Assembly: GCF_004348725.1 (NCBI RefSeq)
Contig: NZ_SMKR01000031.1
Coordinates: 1-51,046, forward strand
Length of the DNA: 51,046 nt
Direction: 5' to 3'
DNA from: Kribbella turkmenica
Lineage (GTDB): Bacteria; Actinomycetota; Actinomycetes; Propionibacteriales; Kribbellaceae
This document shows, in pieces, positions 15,963 through 23,824 of this stretch. The notes beneath the pieces were generated by a model. It did no database searches and was not told the DNA's origin. It saw only the letters and a program-made list of their open reading frames with translations. A program made the translations under genes and the position numbers. The number at the start of each line of letters is the position of its first letter. The stretch's first letter is position 1.

Positions 15963-16891
15963 TGAGTGACGAGCAGCGGGTACGCAGCGCTCTCGAGTAC
16001 GACCTGGAGCCCTGGCAGCCGAACGCCGCCGACCTGATGCGGCGCGGCAAGCGGCTGACCTGGCTCCGCCGTGGACTGGCCGCGGCGGGCGTTACCGCGT
16101 TGGCCGGAACCGTTGCGACGGTGTCCGCCGCGGTCGGCGGTCCGTCCGCCGCCAGGAGCCTGCTGGCCGGCGACGGCAAGCCGCCGGTCCCGTCGGTGGT
16201 GCCGACGGACACGCCGTCGCCGTCGGTCGACCCGAGCTGCCTTCCCAGCAAGCCGACGTTGCCGAAGGTCACCGCGTCGGTGCACAAGACGATCGATCCG
16301 AACCAGCAGCCGTCGCTGCCGACCGTGCCGGCGAAGCCCACGCCGCCGTCCAAGCCGACGCTGCCGACGCCTTCGTTGCCTGGTACGCCGTCCATCCCGA
16401 CGAGCAAGCCGTCGTTGCCGAGCGATACGCCGTCCCTGCCGTCGAAGCCCGGTGTCCCGACCGGCAAGCCCACGCTGCCGGGCACGCCGTCCGTGCCGAG
16501 CGGCAAGCCCGCCCTGCCGTCCAAGCCGTCGCTGCCGACCGCCAAGCCGTCGGTGCCGGTCCCGAGTGAGAAGCCTTCGCTCCCGTCGTCCAAGCCGTCG
16601 CTGCCGGTCGCGACTCCGACTCTTGCGGACTGCGTACACGGCGTACCGACCGAGAAGCCGTCCGCGCCGAACCCGACGCTCCCGGGCAAGCCGTCGCTGC
16701 CGGTCCCGAGCGGCTCGCCGTCCGCACCGAGGCCGGCGGTGACGGCCACGGCCACGGCCTCGGCCAGTGCCGAGGTCACCGTCGATCCGGGCGAGCAGCC
16801 GCCCGTTCCGACGGCCAAGCCGTCCATCCCCACCACGAAGCCGAGCCTCCCGACCAGCTTCCCGACCGGTCACCCCTCCTCAAGCCGGTAG
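15962..16891 (+). CDS. Single-pass membrane protein with Pro/Lys/Ser-rich repetitive outer region, partner of the sigma factor
   Basis: The 309-residue protein has a short cytoplasmic N-terminus (1-34) with EYDLEPWQPNAADLMRRGKRL. A hydrophobic helix follows (about 36-62), and then about 240 residues built from variations of KPSLPT, KPTLPG and KPSVPS. Only two cysteines occur (SVDPSCLPS and LADCVHGV), flanking the longest repeat run. Overlap with the sigma gene points to an anti-sigma or signalling role, but no zinc anti-sigma motif is present. The repeat may act as a wall-spanning stalk. The role is unproven. Confidence 0.85.
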   Translation: MSDEQRVRSALEYDLEPWQPNAADLMRRGKRLTWLRRGLAAAGVTALAGTVATVSAAVGGPSAARSLLAGDGKPPVPSVVPTDTPSPSVDPSCLPSKPTLPKVTASVHKTIDPNQQPSLPTVPAKPTPPSKPTLPTPSLPGTPSIPTSKPSLPSDTPSLPSKPGVPTGKPTLPGTPSVPSGKPALPSKPSLPTAKPSVPVPSEKPSLPSSKPSLPVATPTLADCVHGVPTEKPSAPNPTLPGKPSLPVPSGSPSAPRPAVTATATASASAEVTVDPGEQPPVPTAKPSIPTTKPSLPTSFPTGHPSSSR

Positions 16892-16906
16892 GGACTCTGG
16901 GAATCG

Positions 16907-16941
16907 CCGGCGAGTAGGTGTGCGAGTCACCTACTCGCCGG
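16907..16941. terminator. Perfect 14-bp stem-loop between convergent genes
   Basis: CCGGCGAGTAGGTG and CACCTACTCGCCGG flank a 7-base loop just after the stop of the repeat protein gene. The right arm includes the stop codon of the convergent DinB-like gene. Confidence 0.75.
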
Positions 16942-17437
16942 TGACTCCATCCGTCAGCTCGCGGACGACGTCCAGATGCCCGGCGTGCCGCGCGTACTCC
17001 TGCAACACGTGGAACAGGATCCAGTTCACCGTCGGCGGTTCCCGGCTGAACCGGCCCCCGGTCGCAGCGCGGGTCGCGGGATCCACCCCCGTCACCAGAC
17101 GCCGGGTGGTTTCGCCACCTTCGTGCAACCGGGCGATCAGCTCGGCGAACGTCTCGCCAGGCCCGACCGACCAGCGGCCGTCCGGGTCGCCACCTGAGTC
17201 GCCCCAAGGTTCGTCCACCTGCTCCGCGGCGAACCCCCAGCGCAGCCAGCGCCGCTCCATGAACACCAGGTGTTTCAGCAACTCCAGCGGCGTCCAGCCC
17301 GACGGCAACCGGCTGGACGTCAGCTCCTCTTCGGAGAGCCCGGTCAGCTTGGCCTCGATCACAGCGCGGTAGTGGTCCAGGAAGCCGAGGTGCAGCGTGA
17401 TCGTGTCGGCCTGCTCGATCGGCGGAGGCTCGGTCAT
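16931..17437 (-). CDS. DinB/DUF664 superfamily protein
   Basis: The 168-residue four-helix-bundle protein contains HLGFLDHYRAVIEAKLTGLSEEEL, GWTPLELLKHLVFMERRWLRWGF and the C-terminal ILFHVLQEYARHAGHLDVVREL. The histidines in LKHLV and EYARHAGHLD match the metal-binding positions of the DUF664 / mycothiol-dependent enzyme superfamily. Such proteins act in thiol-dependent detoxification or have unknown substrates. Its ATG overlaps the stop of the XRE regulator by 4 bases (ATGA), so the two form an operon. Confidence 0.9.
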   Translation of the reverse strand: MTEPPPIEQADTITLHLGFLDHYRAVIEAKLTGLSEEELTSSRLPSGWTPLELLKHLVFMERRWLRWGFAAEQVDEPWGDSGGDPDGRWSVGPGETFAELIARLHEGGETTRRLVTGVDPATRAATGGRFSREPPTVNWILFHVLQEYARHAGHLDVVRELTDGVTGE

Positions 17438-18228
17438 CGGAGCCCTCGAAGGAACGCCGCGGTCGCCTCGTCGGCCGGGTAGAAGGATTCGATCATCAGC
17501 TCGGAGACGGTGACGTCGAGCGGCGTGCCGAACGTCGCGATCGTGGTCAGCAGCGGCAGTTCGCGTCCTTCGTACCGCAGATTCAGCGGTACGACGACCT
17601 CGGTCGGGCCGGGATGGACCGGCTTGTCGCCGGCGGCGTACTCGCGGAGCTCGTCGTACAGGTCCTGCAGTTCGGGATCCGCCGTACCGGCGACCTGGCG
17701 TTGCAGGCTCGCGAGCGCGGCCGCGCGGACCTCCGCGATATTGGTGATCCGGCTCGCCAGCCCGTCCGGGTGGAGGGTCAGCCGGAGCGCGTTGACCGGT
17801 GCCTTGAGCAACTGCTCGTCGACCCCGGTGGTGAACAGCTGGATGCCGGCGTTCGACTCGACGATGTTCCACCAGCGGTCGACCACCAGCGCCGGGTACG
17901 GCTCGTGCGCCTCGAGCAGGCGGCGCAGCGTCGTCCGGATCGCCAGCATGGACGGCGAGTGCAGCGACGCCTCGCTGTAGACCGGCGCGTACCCGCCGGC
18001 CAGCAGCAACTGGTTCCGGTCCCGCAGGGGTACGTCGAGGTGCTCGGCCAGCCGGAGCACCATCTCCCGGCTCGGCTTCGACCGGCCGGTCTCCACGAAA
18101 CTCACGTGCCGGGTGGACACCTCGACCCGGTTCGCCAGTTCGAGCTGACTCAGCCGGCGGCGCTCCCGCCAACCGCGCAACAGCTCACCCACCGGGCGCT
18201 GGAACGTCTCCTCGATCGTCGCTGCCAT
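17434..18228 (-). CDS. XRE-family regulator with MmyB-like ligand-binding domain
   Basis: This 264-residue repressor has an N-terminal Cro/C1 HTH (about 13-68: LLRGWRERRRLSQLELANRVEVSTRHVSFVETGRSKPS). The C-terminal domain YPALVVDRWWNIVESNAGIQLF is the MmyB-like (PF17765) type. Homologues bind fatty-acid-like or small hydrophobic ligands and control neighbouring oxidoreductases. The gene is divergent from the SnoaL-like gene and overlaps the DinB-like gene, so these two are its likely targets. A TACGGT box (18235-18240) is 6 bases before ATG 18228 with no ribosome site, suggesting a leaderless mRNA. Confidence 0.92.
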   Translation of the reverse strand: MAATIEETFQRPVGELLRGWRERRRLSQLELANRVEVSTRHVSFVETGRSKPSREMVLRLAEHLDVPLRDRNQLLLAGGYAPVYSEASLHSPSMLAIRTTLRRLLEAHEPYPALVVDRWWNIVESNAGIQLFTTGVDEQLLKAPVNALRLTLHPDGLASRITNIAEVRAAALASLQRQVAGTADPELQDLYDELREYAAGDKPVHPGPTEVVVPLNLRYEGRELPLLTTIATFGTPLDVTVSELMIESFYPADEATAAFLRGLR

Positions 18229-18338
18229 GGTCCGACCGTAGCGGCTGGTGTGGTCCCCGCCATTACCCCCGGCGTCATCGACCGGACGCGGCGCCCGGCG
18301 GCAGGGTTCTGGTCATCCGAACTTCCGAGGAGGAAACC

Positions 18339-18698
18339 ATGAACGCCAACACGCTCGCCGACCAGTACTTCGCGCTCTGGAACGAGGCCGACCCCGACCG
18401 CCGGGCCGCGCTGATCGCGGACACCTGGACGACGGACGCGACGTTCGTCGACCCGAGCTTCGAGGCCACCGGTCACGACGACCTGAACAAGCTCGTCGGC
18501 GCCGCCCAGCAGATGTTCCCCGGCCTGTCGTTCCACCGCATCGGCGAGATCGACGAGCACCACACCTACCTTCGCTGGACCTGGCACCTCAAGGCCGAGG
18601 GCCAGGACCCGGTCGCCGGCGGCACCGACATCGTCCACCTTGACAACGGCCGCATCCACCGCCTCGTCGGTTTCCACGACTTCGCCCCGGCCCACTGA
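18339..18698 (+). CDS. SnoaL-like/NTF2-fold protein
   Basis: The 119-residue cone-shaped fold protein contains LADQYFALWNEADPDRRAALIADTWTTDATFVDPSFEATGHDDL, the usual SnoaL-like start, and HLDNGRIHRLVGFHDF at the end. Members are isomerases, cyclases or binding proteins; the substrate cannot be read from sequence. A strong GAGGAGG site precedes ATG 18339. It is divergent from the XRE regulator, which probably controls it, and converges with the kinase gene 9 bases away. Confidence 0.88.
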   Translation: MNANTLADQYFALWNEADPDRRAALIADTWTTDATFVDPSFEATGHDDLNKLVGAAQQMFPGLSFHRIGEIDEHHTYLRWTWHLKAEGQDPVAGGTDIVHLDNGRIHRLVGFHDFAPAH

Positions 18699-18707
18699 GG
18701 ACCGAGG

Positions 18708-19553
18708 TCAGATCGCCGAGGTCAGGCGGGCGCAGCGGACGGGGTCTTCGGTGAGGCCGGCGGAGAGGCCCCAGAGCCAGTAGTCGACGCTGCGGTAGAG
18801 GACCCAGTCGCGGGCGCGGTCCCGGTCGAGGCCGGCCTCGCGGACGGCGATGTCGAAGTGCTGGACGATGTCCGTCATCTCGTCGAGGCGGGTCCACAGC
18901 ACCCGGGCGAGGTCGTACTCGATGTCACCGCGCAGCAGCACCGGGTCGACCGTCAGCCAGTCCTCGCGCGTCCCCGCGAGCACCTGGTCGGAGTGCAGGT
19001 CGCCGTTGACGGCCAGGTCCGCCGTCGGCACGGTCAACACCGGCGCAACCGCCAGTGCCTCGCGGAGAACGCCGACGTCGAACGGCCGATGGAGTCGCTC
19101 CCACTCGCGCTCCAGCTCCGCTGCCCGCTTCGTCACGATCGCTGCGGTCGACAGCGCATCCGCCGGCGGCGGCACGGCCAGTCGCCGCATCAGTCGCCCG
19201 AGTACGTCGACCGCCTCGTCGACCGGCCTGGACCTCAACTGTGTGGACAACCGCTCCAGCAGCATCGCGCCGGCGTCGACGTCGGCGTCGTACAACAGGA
19301 CCACGCCTCGCCCGGCCCAGAAGCGCAGCGCCTGTACCTGCTCCTCGACCTCAGCCCCCGGCGGCGACATCCGCAACACCCGCTCCCCGACCGGCACCAC
19401 GATCGCGTTCGACCCGTAGGCCACCGGCCCACTCACCGTCAGCCCCCACACTCCACATTGCCGCTCCACCGCCCGAGGCAACCCCGCCAACCACTCACCA
19501 CCTTCCCGCCACCACCGCGGCATCCCCAAGAACCCTTCAGGCACCTCGATCAT
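18708..19553 (-). CDS. Aminoglycoside/hydroxyurea phosphotransferase-like kinase
   Basis: The 281-residue protein resembles the APH(6)/StrB and hydroxyurea kinase family (PF04655). GSNAIVVPVGERVLRMSPPG is the nucleotide-binding start. NGDLHSDQVL (183-192) is the catalytic HxD segment, here with SDQ instead of the common PGN. TVDPVLLRGDIEYDLARVLW is the metal-binding region. It may inactivate a hydroxyl-bearing antibiotic, but many members have no known drug substrate. ATG 19553 is preceded by TACCTT (19560-19565) 6 bases away, a leaderless arrangement. It is divergent from the methyltransferase gene. Confidence 0.88.
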   Translation of the reverse strand: MIEVPEGFLGMPRWWREGGEWLAGLPRAVERQCGVWGLTVSGPVAYGSNAIVVPVGERVLRMSPPGAEVEEQVQALRFWAGRGVVLLYDADVDAGAMLLERLSTQLRSRPVDEAVDVLGRLMRRLAVPPPADALSTAAIVTKRAAELEREWERLHRPFDVGVLREALAVAPVLTVPTADLAVNGDLHSDQVLAGTREDWLTVDPVLLRGDIEYDLARVLWTRLDEMTDIVQHFDIAVREAGLDRDRARDWVLYRSVDYWLWGLSAGLTEDPVRCARLTSAI

Positions 19554-19635
19554 CTGGCCAAGGTAGCCCGGGGCAGATCGGTCTGCCCCGCGATCAGGGG
19601 TGTCCGGGAGGCGGACAGCGGACCATGATGTGGGC

Positions 19636-20424
19636 ATGGGCGGAGATGCTTTGCGGTTTGACACGGGCGTTTCGCGACAGGTGGAGGCGGTGTACACCGC
19701 GCCGGACGTGGTGGAGCAGCGGCGGATCGTGCGGGCGGCACTGGCGTTGCGGCCGGGAGACCGGGTGCTGGACGTGGGGGTCGGGCCCGGGTTGCTGGCG
19801 GCCGAGATGGCACCCGAGGTGGGGCCGGGCGGGCGGATCTGCGGAATCGACGTGAGCGAGAGCATGCTGGCGATCGCGAGCACCCGGACCGACGTACCGG
19901 GCGGGCCGGGGATCGAGCTCGAGTTCGGGTCGGCCACGAGCATCCCGCATCCGGCCGAGAGTTTCGACGTGGTCGTCTCCACTCAGGTCTTCGAGTACGT
20001 CGATGACGTCGCCGGCGCGCTGGCGGAGGTACGACGGGTGCTCCGGCCGGCCGGCCGGGTCGTCCTGCTGGACACCGACTGGGACTCGGTGGTCTGGCGG
20101 TCGAGTGACGACGAGCGGATGCTCCGCGTACTGTCGGCGTTCGAGGAGCACCTGGCCGATCCACATCTGCCCCGCACGCTGGCCGACGTACTGGACAAGT
20201 CCGGTTTCACGCTCACCCACCTGCAGGTGGTGCCGATGCTGAACGCCGGGTACGACGAGCACATGCTCAGCGCCGGCCTGATCGACATCATCAGCGCGTT
20301 CGTTCCCGGCCGCCGCGGAGTCACCGAGGAGGACGCGCGGGCGTGGGCCGACGATCTGCGGAGCCTCGGGAGCAGCTACTTCTTCAGCCTCAACCGGTAC
20401 CTGTTCGTCGCGTCGGCGCTCTGA
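19636..20424 (+). CDS. Class I SAM-dependent methyltransferase (ubiE-like)
   Basis: The 262-residue enzyme has motif I RVLDVGVGPGLLAAEMAPEVGP (about 43-64), motif II GIDVSESMLAIA, and post-motif VSTQVFEYVDDVAGALAEVRRVLRPAGRVVLLDTDWD. The ending SYFFSLNRYLF is shared with actinobacterial arsenite/sterol-type methyltransferases. The substrate is not predictable. ATG 19636 matches the family start. CATGAT lies 6 bases upstream and could be a weak -10 for a leaderless message. A stem-loop follows the gene. Confidence 0.9.
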   Translation: MGGDALRFDTGVSRQVEAVYTAPDVVEQRRIVRAALALRPGDRVLDVGVGPGLLAAEMAPEVGPGGRICGIDVSESMLAIASTRTDVPGGPGIELEFGSATSIPHPAESFDVVVSTQVFEYVDDVAGALAEVRRVLRPAGRVVLLDTDWDSVVWRSSDDERMLRVLSAFEEHLADPHLPRTLADVLDKSGFTLTHLQVVPMLNAGYDEHMLSAGLIDIISAFVPGRRGVTEEDARAWADDLRSLGSSYFFSLNRYLFVASAL

Positions 20425-20758
20425 CGGTGCGTAGCCGGGAGGGGTCCGAACTCGGCGGGCGCACCCTGGGATACGCCCGCCGGGCCGGTCGTTCTCCCGC
20501 CCCTCAGTGGGAGAACTCGCGGCTCGGTGAACACCACCCATGCCCGAATGGCACTGACCGAACCGCGGGACCACCTACTGGTACCCCACGCGCGGCCGGA
20601 CCATACCTACCGCCACGCGGAATCGGTGGATTCTTCACGTTCCTCGAACCTGCACGCCCCGCCGGACCGCCGATCGCGACCCCGGGTGGACCTACGCTGG
20701 TCGGCGGTTCCGCGCGCCGGGGAGGGCCGCGGACATCAGGGGGAAGGACATCTGATGG
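20425..20758. other. Intergenic region with terminator and promoter-like box
   Basis: This 334-base stretch has no convincing gene on either strand. It contains the stem-loop at 20491-20516 and, near its right end, TACGCT (about 20690) as a possible -10 for the M15-like unit. Confidence 0.6.
20491..20516 (+). terminator. Stem-loop after the methyltransferase gene
   Basis: GTTCTCCC and GGGAGAAC form a perfect 8-bp stem with a 10-base loop, 66 bases after the stop codon. No T-run follows. Confidence 0.5.
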
Positions 20759-20860
20759 TTGTTCGACGACGAGTTGACCGACGACGAGCTGGAGGCGCTC
20801 GGTGCCGCGGAGGACGCGGACCGGATCGTCACCGCGGCCCTCGGGGAAGAAGATGCCTGA
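20759..20860 (+). CDS. Possible small acidic protein (33 aa) coupled to the M15-like gene
   Basis: From TTG 20759 the frame reads LFDDELTDDELEALGAAEDA and ends GEEDA at TGA 20860. The codons are strongly G/C-ending and acidic, unlike random sequence, and the stop overlaps the next ATG (20853) by 8 bases. A GGGGGAAGG site lies upstream with a rather long spacing. The start codon is uncertain and no family is recognised. Confidence 0.45.
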   Translation: MFDDELTDDELEALGAAEDADRIVTAALGEEDA

Positions 20861-21371
20861 GGCAAGGATCGTCTGGCGGGGCAAGCAGCTGAACCAGCGG
20901 ACCGTGGCGATGATCGAGGCCGCGGAGAAGCTGTACCGGTCGAAGTTCGCGATCCTGCAGGGGTCCTACAACACCGGCGGCGTGGCCGCGTCGGCGGGCA
21001 CCCACGACGGCGGCGGCGCGGTCGACATCGACGTCGCGACGAAGAGTCCGGCGCAGCGCCGCGCGGTGGTGAAGGCGATGCGGCAGGTCGGGTTCGCGGC
21101 CTGGCTGCGGACGCCGGCCCAGGGCAACTGGCCGTACCACGTGCACGCGATCGCGGTCGGCGACAAGGACCTGTCCCGGGGCGCGGCGCACCAGGTCGCG
21201 GAGTACCGGCGCAAGCGCAACGGGCTCGCCAACCGGGGCAAGGACGACGGCCCGGCCGGCTACTACGGGATGACCTGGGAGCTCTACCTCAAGGCGCATG
21301 CGCCGGCTACAAGCTCGTCGCCTGAGGCGGACCGCCAGGCCATCACAATCGCGGCCGCCGTCGGCGCGTGA
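20853..21371 (+). CDS. M15/hedgehog-fold peptidase-like protein
   Basis: The 172-residue protein contains GTHDGGGAVDID (His51, Asp58) and WPYHVHAIAV (His96/His98). These correspond to the zinc ligands of D-Ala-D-Ala carboxypeptidase-like M15 proteins. KLYRSKFAILQGSYNTGG and EYRRKRNGLANRG complete a pattern I recall from actinobacterial hypothetical proteins. No signal peptide is seen, so a cytoplasmic role or non-classical export must be considered. The last 16 residues, PEADRQAITIAAAVGA, are encoded by the left part of a palindromic repeat, so the original C-terminus was probably replaced. ATG 20853 is used; enzymatic activity is inferred. Confidence 0.75.
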   Translation: MPEARIVWRGKQLNQRTVAMIEAAEKLYRSKFAILQGSYNTGGVAASAGTHDGGGAVDIDVATKSPAQRRAVVKAMRQVGFAAWLRTPAQGNWPYHVHAIAVGDKDLSRGAAHQVAEYRRKRNGLANRGKDDGPAGYYGMTWELYLKAHAPATSSSPEADRQAITIAAAVGA

Positions 21372-21419
21372 GCGTCCGGGGCCGCGCATCGTGCTGGTTG
21401 TGATGGCCTGGCGGTCCGC
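21327..21419. repeat. REP-like palindromic element, copy 2 (22-bp perfect arms)
   Basis: The bases 21327-21348 are the exact reverse complement of 21398-21419. Each arm contains GGCCATCACAA or its complement TTGTGATGGCC. The 49-base centre is GC-rich. The element shares arm sequence with the copy at 13988-14067. Its left arm lies within the coding end of the M15-like gene. Confidence 0.85.
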
Positions 21420-21430
21420 GCCCACAACGG

Positions 21431-21464
21431 CAAGGCCCCACCGGTAGCAGCCGGTGGGGCCTTG
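21431..21464. terminator. Strong bidirectional terminator
   Basis: CAAGGCCCCACCGG and CCGGTGGGGCCTTG form a perfect 14-bp stem with a 6-base loop between the M15-like gene and the convergent recombinase-like gene. Confidence 0.8.
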
Positions 21465-21569
21465 GTAGTCCACTACCGCCCGGGCATTCCCGGTGCAGCT
21501 GTGGAGGTGGAGAGCGGAACCGACGCCGATGCAGGGGTCAAGACGTCAGCTCCGCTTGCCTGTGTGGAG

Positions 21570-21884
21570 TTATCTCGTGTCGACCGTCCAGACCTGGGCC
21601 TGGTGGAACTCGAGGCGCTGTCGCACCGCCGCCGGGGTGCCGACCGGACCGAGATGGTTCATCGTCGGTACGACGACGGCGCGGACCTCGGTCCGCTTCA
21701 CCTCCTCGAGCAGTGCGCGGAAGGCCGCGGACTCGGCCGCGTCGCGCTCGGTGTACACGGTGCCGAGGGTGAACCCCTCGGCCGTGGCGAAGGCGACGAG
21801 TGAATCCGTCGCCGCGGCCAACTCCTCCGCGCAGCTCAGCGCGTCGGCCCGGACGTACCCGAGAACGGTCGGCCGGGTCGTCAT
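21570..21884 (-). CDS. Stand-alone resolvase-like domain, catalytically degenerate
   Basis: The 104-residue protein aligns by eye with the N-terminal domain of serine recombinases. VLGYVRADALSCAEELAAATDSLVAFATAEGFTL corresponds to the first strand and helix, TVYTERDAAESAAFRALLEEV to the middle, and VRAVVVPTMNHLGPV to the DRLGR strand. The usual catalytic Ser in the VSTxxQ motif and the DRLxR arginines are not kept, and no DNA-binding domain follows. It is unlikely to cut DNA; a regulatory role is possible. Its ATG overlaps the upstream stop by 4 bases. Confidence 0.75.
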   Translation of the reverse strand: MTTRPTVLGYVRADALSCAEELAAATDSLVAFATAEGFTLGTVYTERDAAESAAFRALLEEVKRTEVRAVVVPTMNHLGPVGTPAAVRQRLEFHQAQVWTVDTR

Positions 21885-22087
21885 CGTCCCGGCTCCGCCA
21901 TGCTGTTCCCGCGGCTGTCCACCAGCACCGGCTCGCTCGTCACCCGGAGGGAGGCGAACCGGCGCCGCATGGCTTCCTCATACTGCGCCGCCTGCTCGGC
22001 GGTGGCGGTGTGGTCCGCGATCGGGTGAGCGCCGAACCAGACCCGCACGCGGCGGTGCGAGGCGGGGGTTTCGAGCGTCTCGGTCAT
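21881..22087 (-). CDS. Small conserved protein coupled to the resolvase-like gene (68 aa)
   Basis: The protein begins MTETLETPASHRRVRVWFGA and continues HPIADHTATAEQAAQYEEAMRRRFASLRVTSEPVLVD. It has the look of a compact alpha/beta domain conserved in actinomycetes, but I cannot name a family. Stop and start overlap as ATGA with the next gene, so the two products are made at similar levels. Confidence 0.7.
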   Translation of the reverse strand: MTETLETPASHRRVRVWFGAHPIADHTATAEQAAQYEEAMRRRFASLRVTSEPVLVDSRGNSMAEPGR

Positions 22088-22162
22088 CAGCGGTCCTTCG
22101 GCGGTCTCGATCGGTGCACCGGACGGCTTTGTCCGGCGCTGAGAAAAGAACACAACAACCAC

Positions 22163-22193
22163 AGGTCCCTTCGGAACACTTCCGAAGGGACCT
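22163..22193. terminator. Perfect 14-bp terminator hairpin
   Basis: AGGTCCCTTCGGAA and TTCCGAAGGGACCT flank a CAC loop. On the minus strand a T-rich stretch follows, so it should end the MFS transcript before the small-protein unit. Confidence 0.8.
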
Positions 22194-22366
22194 TTACAGA
22201 GCCTTGACGCAGAGTAGGGAAACCCTACGAATCCGCTGGTCAGAGCAGGAGCGGCGGACCGGCCAGGACCGGTCGAAATGTCCTGTCAAGAATACTTGCA
22301 GGAATTTGCCAATAACGATTCGGTGTCCGGTATTTTTCGACCGGTACCGAAATATATGACGTCCTG

Positions 22367-23758
22367 CTAACCGTTCGCACTCACCTGCTTACCCACGGGC
22401 ACCCGCAGGCCGCCGATGGCCACCAGGACCCCGAGGACGGCGGCCGTCAGCGGTACCGCGAGGCCGTTGCGGAAGCCCTCGACCGTCAACTCGTCCGCCG
22501 CGCTCAGGACCGCGGCGACGACGGCCAGTCCGAGCGCGGAACCGAACTGGAACGACGTCGTCAGTACGCCGCTCGCCAGCCCCTGCTCGTCCTCGGCGAC
22601 TCGCTCGGTGGCGGCGATCGTCAACGGCCCGTACGCCAGTGCGAACGCCAGCCCCAGGAGCAGGAACGCCGGCAGCATCGCCGCGAACGTCGTACCCAAC
22701 GGCAGGAACGCCGCGTAGGCGAGCACGGCGAGGACGAAGCCGCCGAACACCACCCGCCCGTTGCCGAAGCGCTGCACCAGCCAGGGCGTCAGGGTCGGCG
22801 CCAGCACCGAGTCGATGCCGATGACCATCATCGCCAGCCCGGTCTTCCACTCCGACCAGTGCCGCAACTCCTGGAGGTACAGCACCGCGACGAACTGGAA
22901 GCCGACGAACGACCCGACCAGCAGGATCGCGCCCACGTTGGCCCGGACCAGGGCCACGTTCCGGAGGAGTCCCAGCCGGATCAACGGCGACGCGGCCCGC
23001 TGCTCGATCAGCACGAAGGCGGTCAGCAGGACCAGTCCTCCGGCCCCGGTCGCCAGGGTCTGCGTCGAGGACACGTCCGGCGCCCGGACCACGGTGGCCA
23101 CGAGCAGCAGCATGGCGCCGGTGAGCGTGAGCGCGCCGGTGAGGTCGAACCCCTGACCACGGACGGCGCTCGGGGTGTCCCGGGGGATGAGCGCGATCGC
23201 CGCGGCGAGGATGGCCGCCGACACGATCACCGGCGCGAAGAACACCCAGCGCCAGTCGATCGCGGTGAGCAGTCCGCCGGTGACCATGCCCAGCGAGAAG
23301 CCGCCGGCCGCCGTACCGGCGTACACGAGCAGGGCCTTGGTGCGCTGCGGGCCCTCGGGGTAGGTGGTGGTGATGATGGACAGGCCGGCCGGGGTCATGA
23401 AGGCCGCGGCGATGCCGGTGACGAACCGGGCCAGGATCAGCACCCAGCCCTCGGTCGCGAAGCCGCCGAGACCGCTGAAGAGCAGGAACACGACCAGCCA
23501 GGTGACGAACATCCGCCGGCGGCCGAGCAGGTCCGCGGCCCGGCCGCCGAGCAGCACGAACCCGCCGTAGCTGAGGGCGTAGCCGCTGACGATCCACTGC
23601 AGTTCACCGGTGGTCAGGCCGAGCTCTGCCCGGATGGAGGGCAGCGCGACGCCCATCATCGAGATGTCGATGCCCTCGAGGAAGATCGCGCCGCAGAGGA
23701 CGAAGAGAACGGCCCAGGCGCGGCCGGTCAGCCGCTCCTGGGTGACGGTTGACGTCAC
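22367..23758 (-). CDS. MFS drug-efflux transporter, DHA2 (14-TMS) type
   Basis: The 463-residue inner-membrane protein exports small molecules using the proton gradient. The family motifs LDxxxVNVALP (here LEGIDISMMGVALPSIRAEL), ELQWIVSGYALSYGGFVLLGGRAADLLGRRRMF and RFVTGIAAAFMTPAGLSII are clear, with about 14 hydrophobic helices. GTG 23758 follows AAGGAG by 7 bases, and the in-frame ATG at 23806 would precede that site. It is divergent from the HxlR regulator, which probably represses it. The substrate is unknown. Confidence 0.92.
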   Translation of the reverse strand: MTSTVTQERLTGRAWAVLFVLCGAIFLEGIDISMMGVALPSIRAELGLTTGELQWIVSGYALSYGGFVLLGGRAADLLGRRRMFVTWLVVFLLFSGLGGFATEGWVLILARFVTGIAAAFMTPAGLSIITTTYPEGPQRTKALLVYAGTAAGGFSLGMVTGGLLTAIDWRWVFFAPVIVSAAILAAAIALIPRDTPSAVRGQGFDLTGALTLTGAMLLLVATVVRAPDVSSTQTLATGAGGLVLLTAFVLIEQRAASPLIRLGLLRNVALVRANVGAILLVGSFVGFQFVAVLYLQELRHWSEWKTGLAMMVIGIDSVLAPTLTPWLVQRFGNGRVVFGGFVLAVLAYAAFLPLGTTFAAMLPAFLLLGLAFALAYGPLTIAATERVAEDEQGLASGVLTTSFQFGSALGLAVVAAVLSAADELTVEGFRNGLAVPLTAAVLGVLVAIGGLRVPVGKQVSANG

Positions 23759-23824
23759 GGAAGACTCCTTCGATTCATGGTTACCTCTTGTAACTGACCC
23801 CATCATCGGGAACTATGAGGAGCT

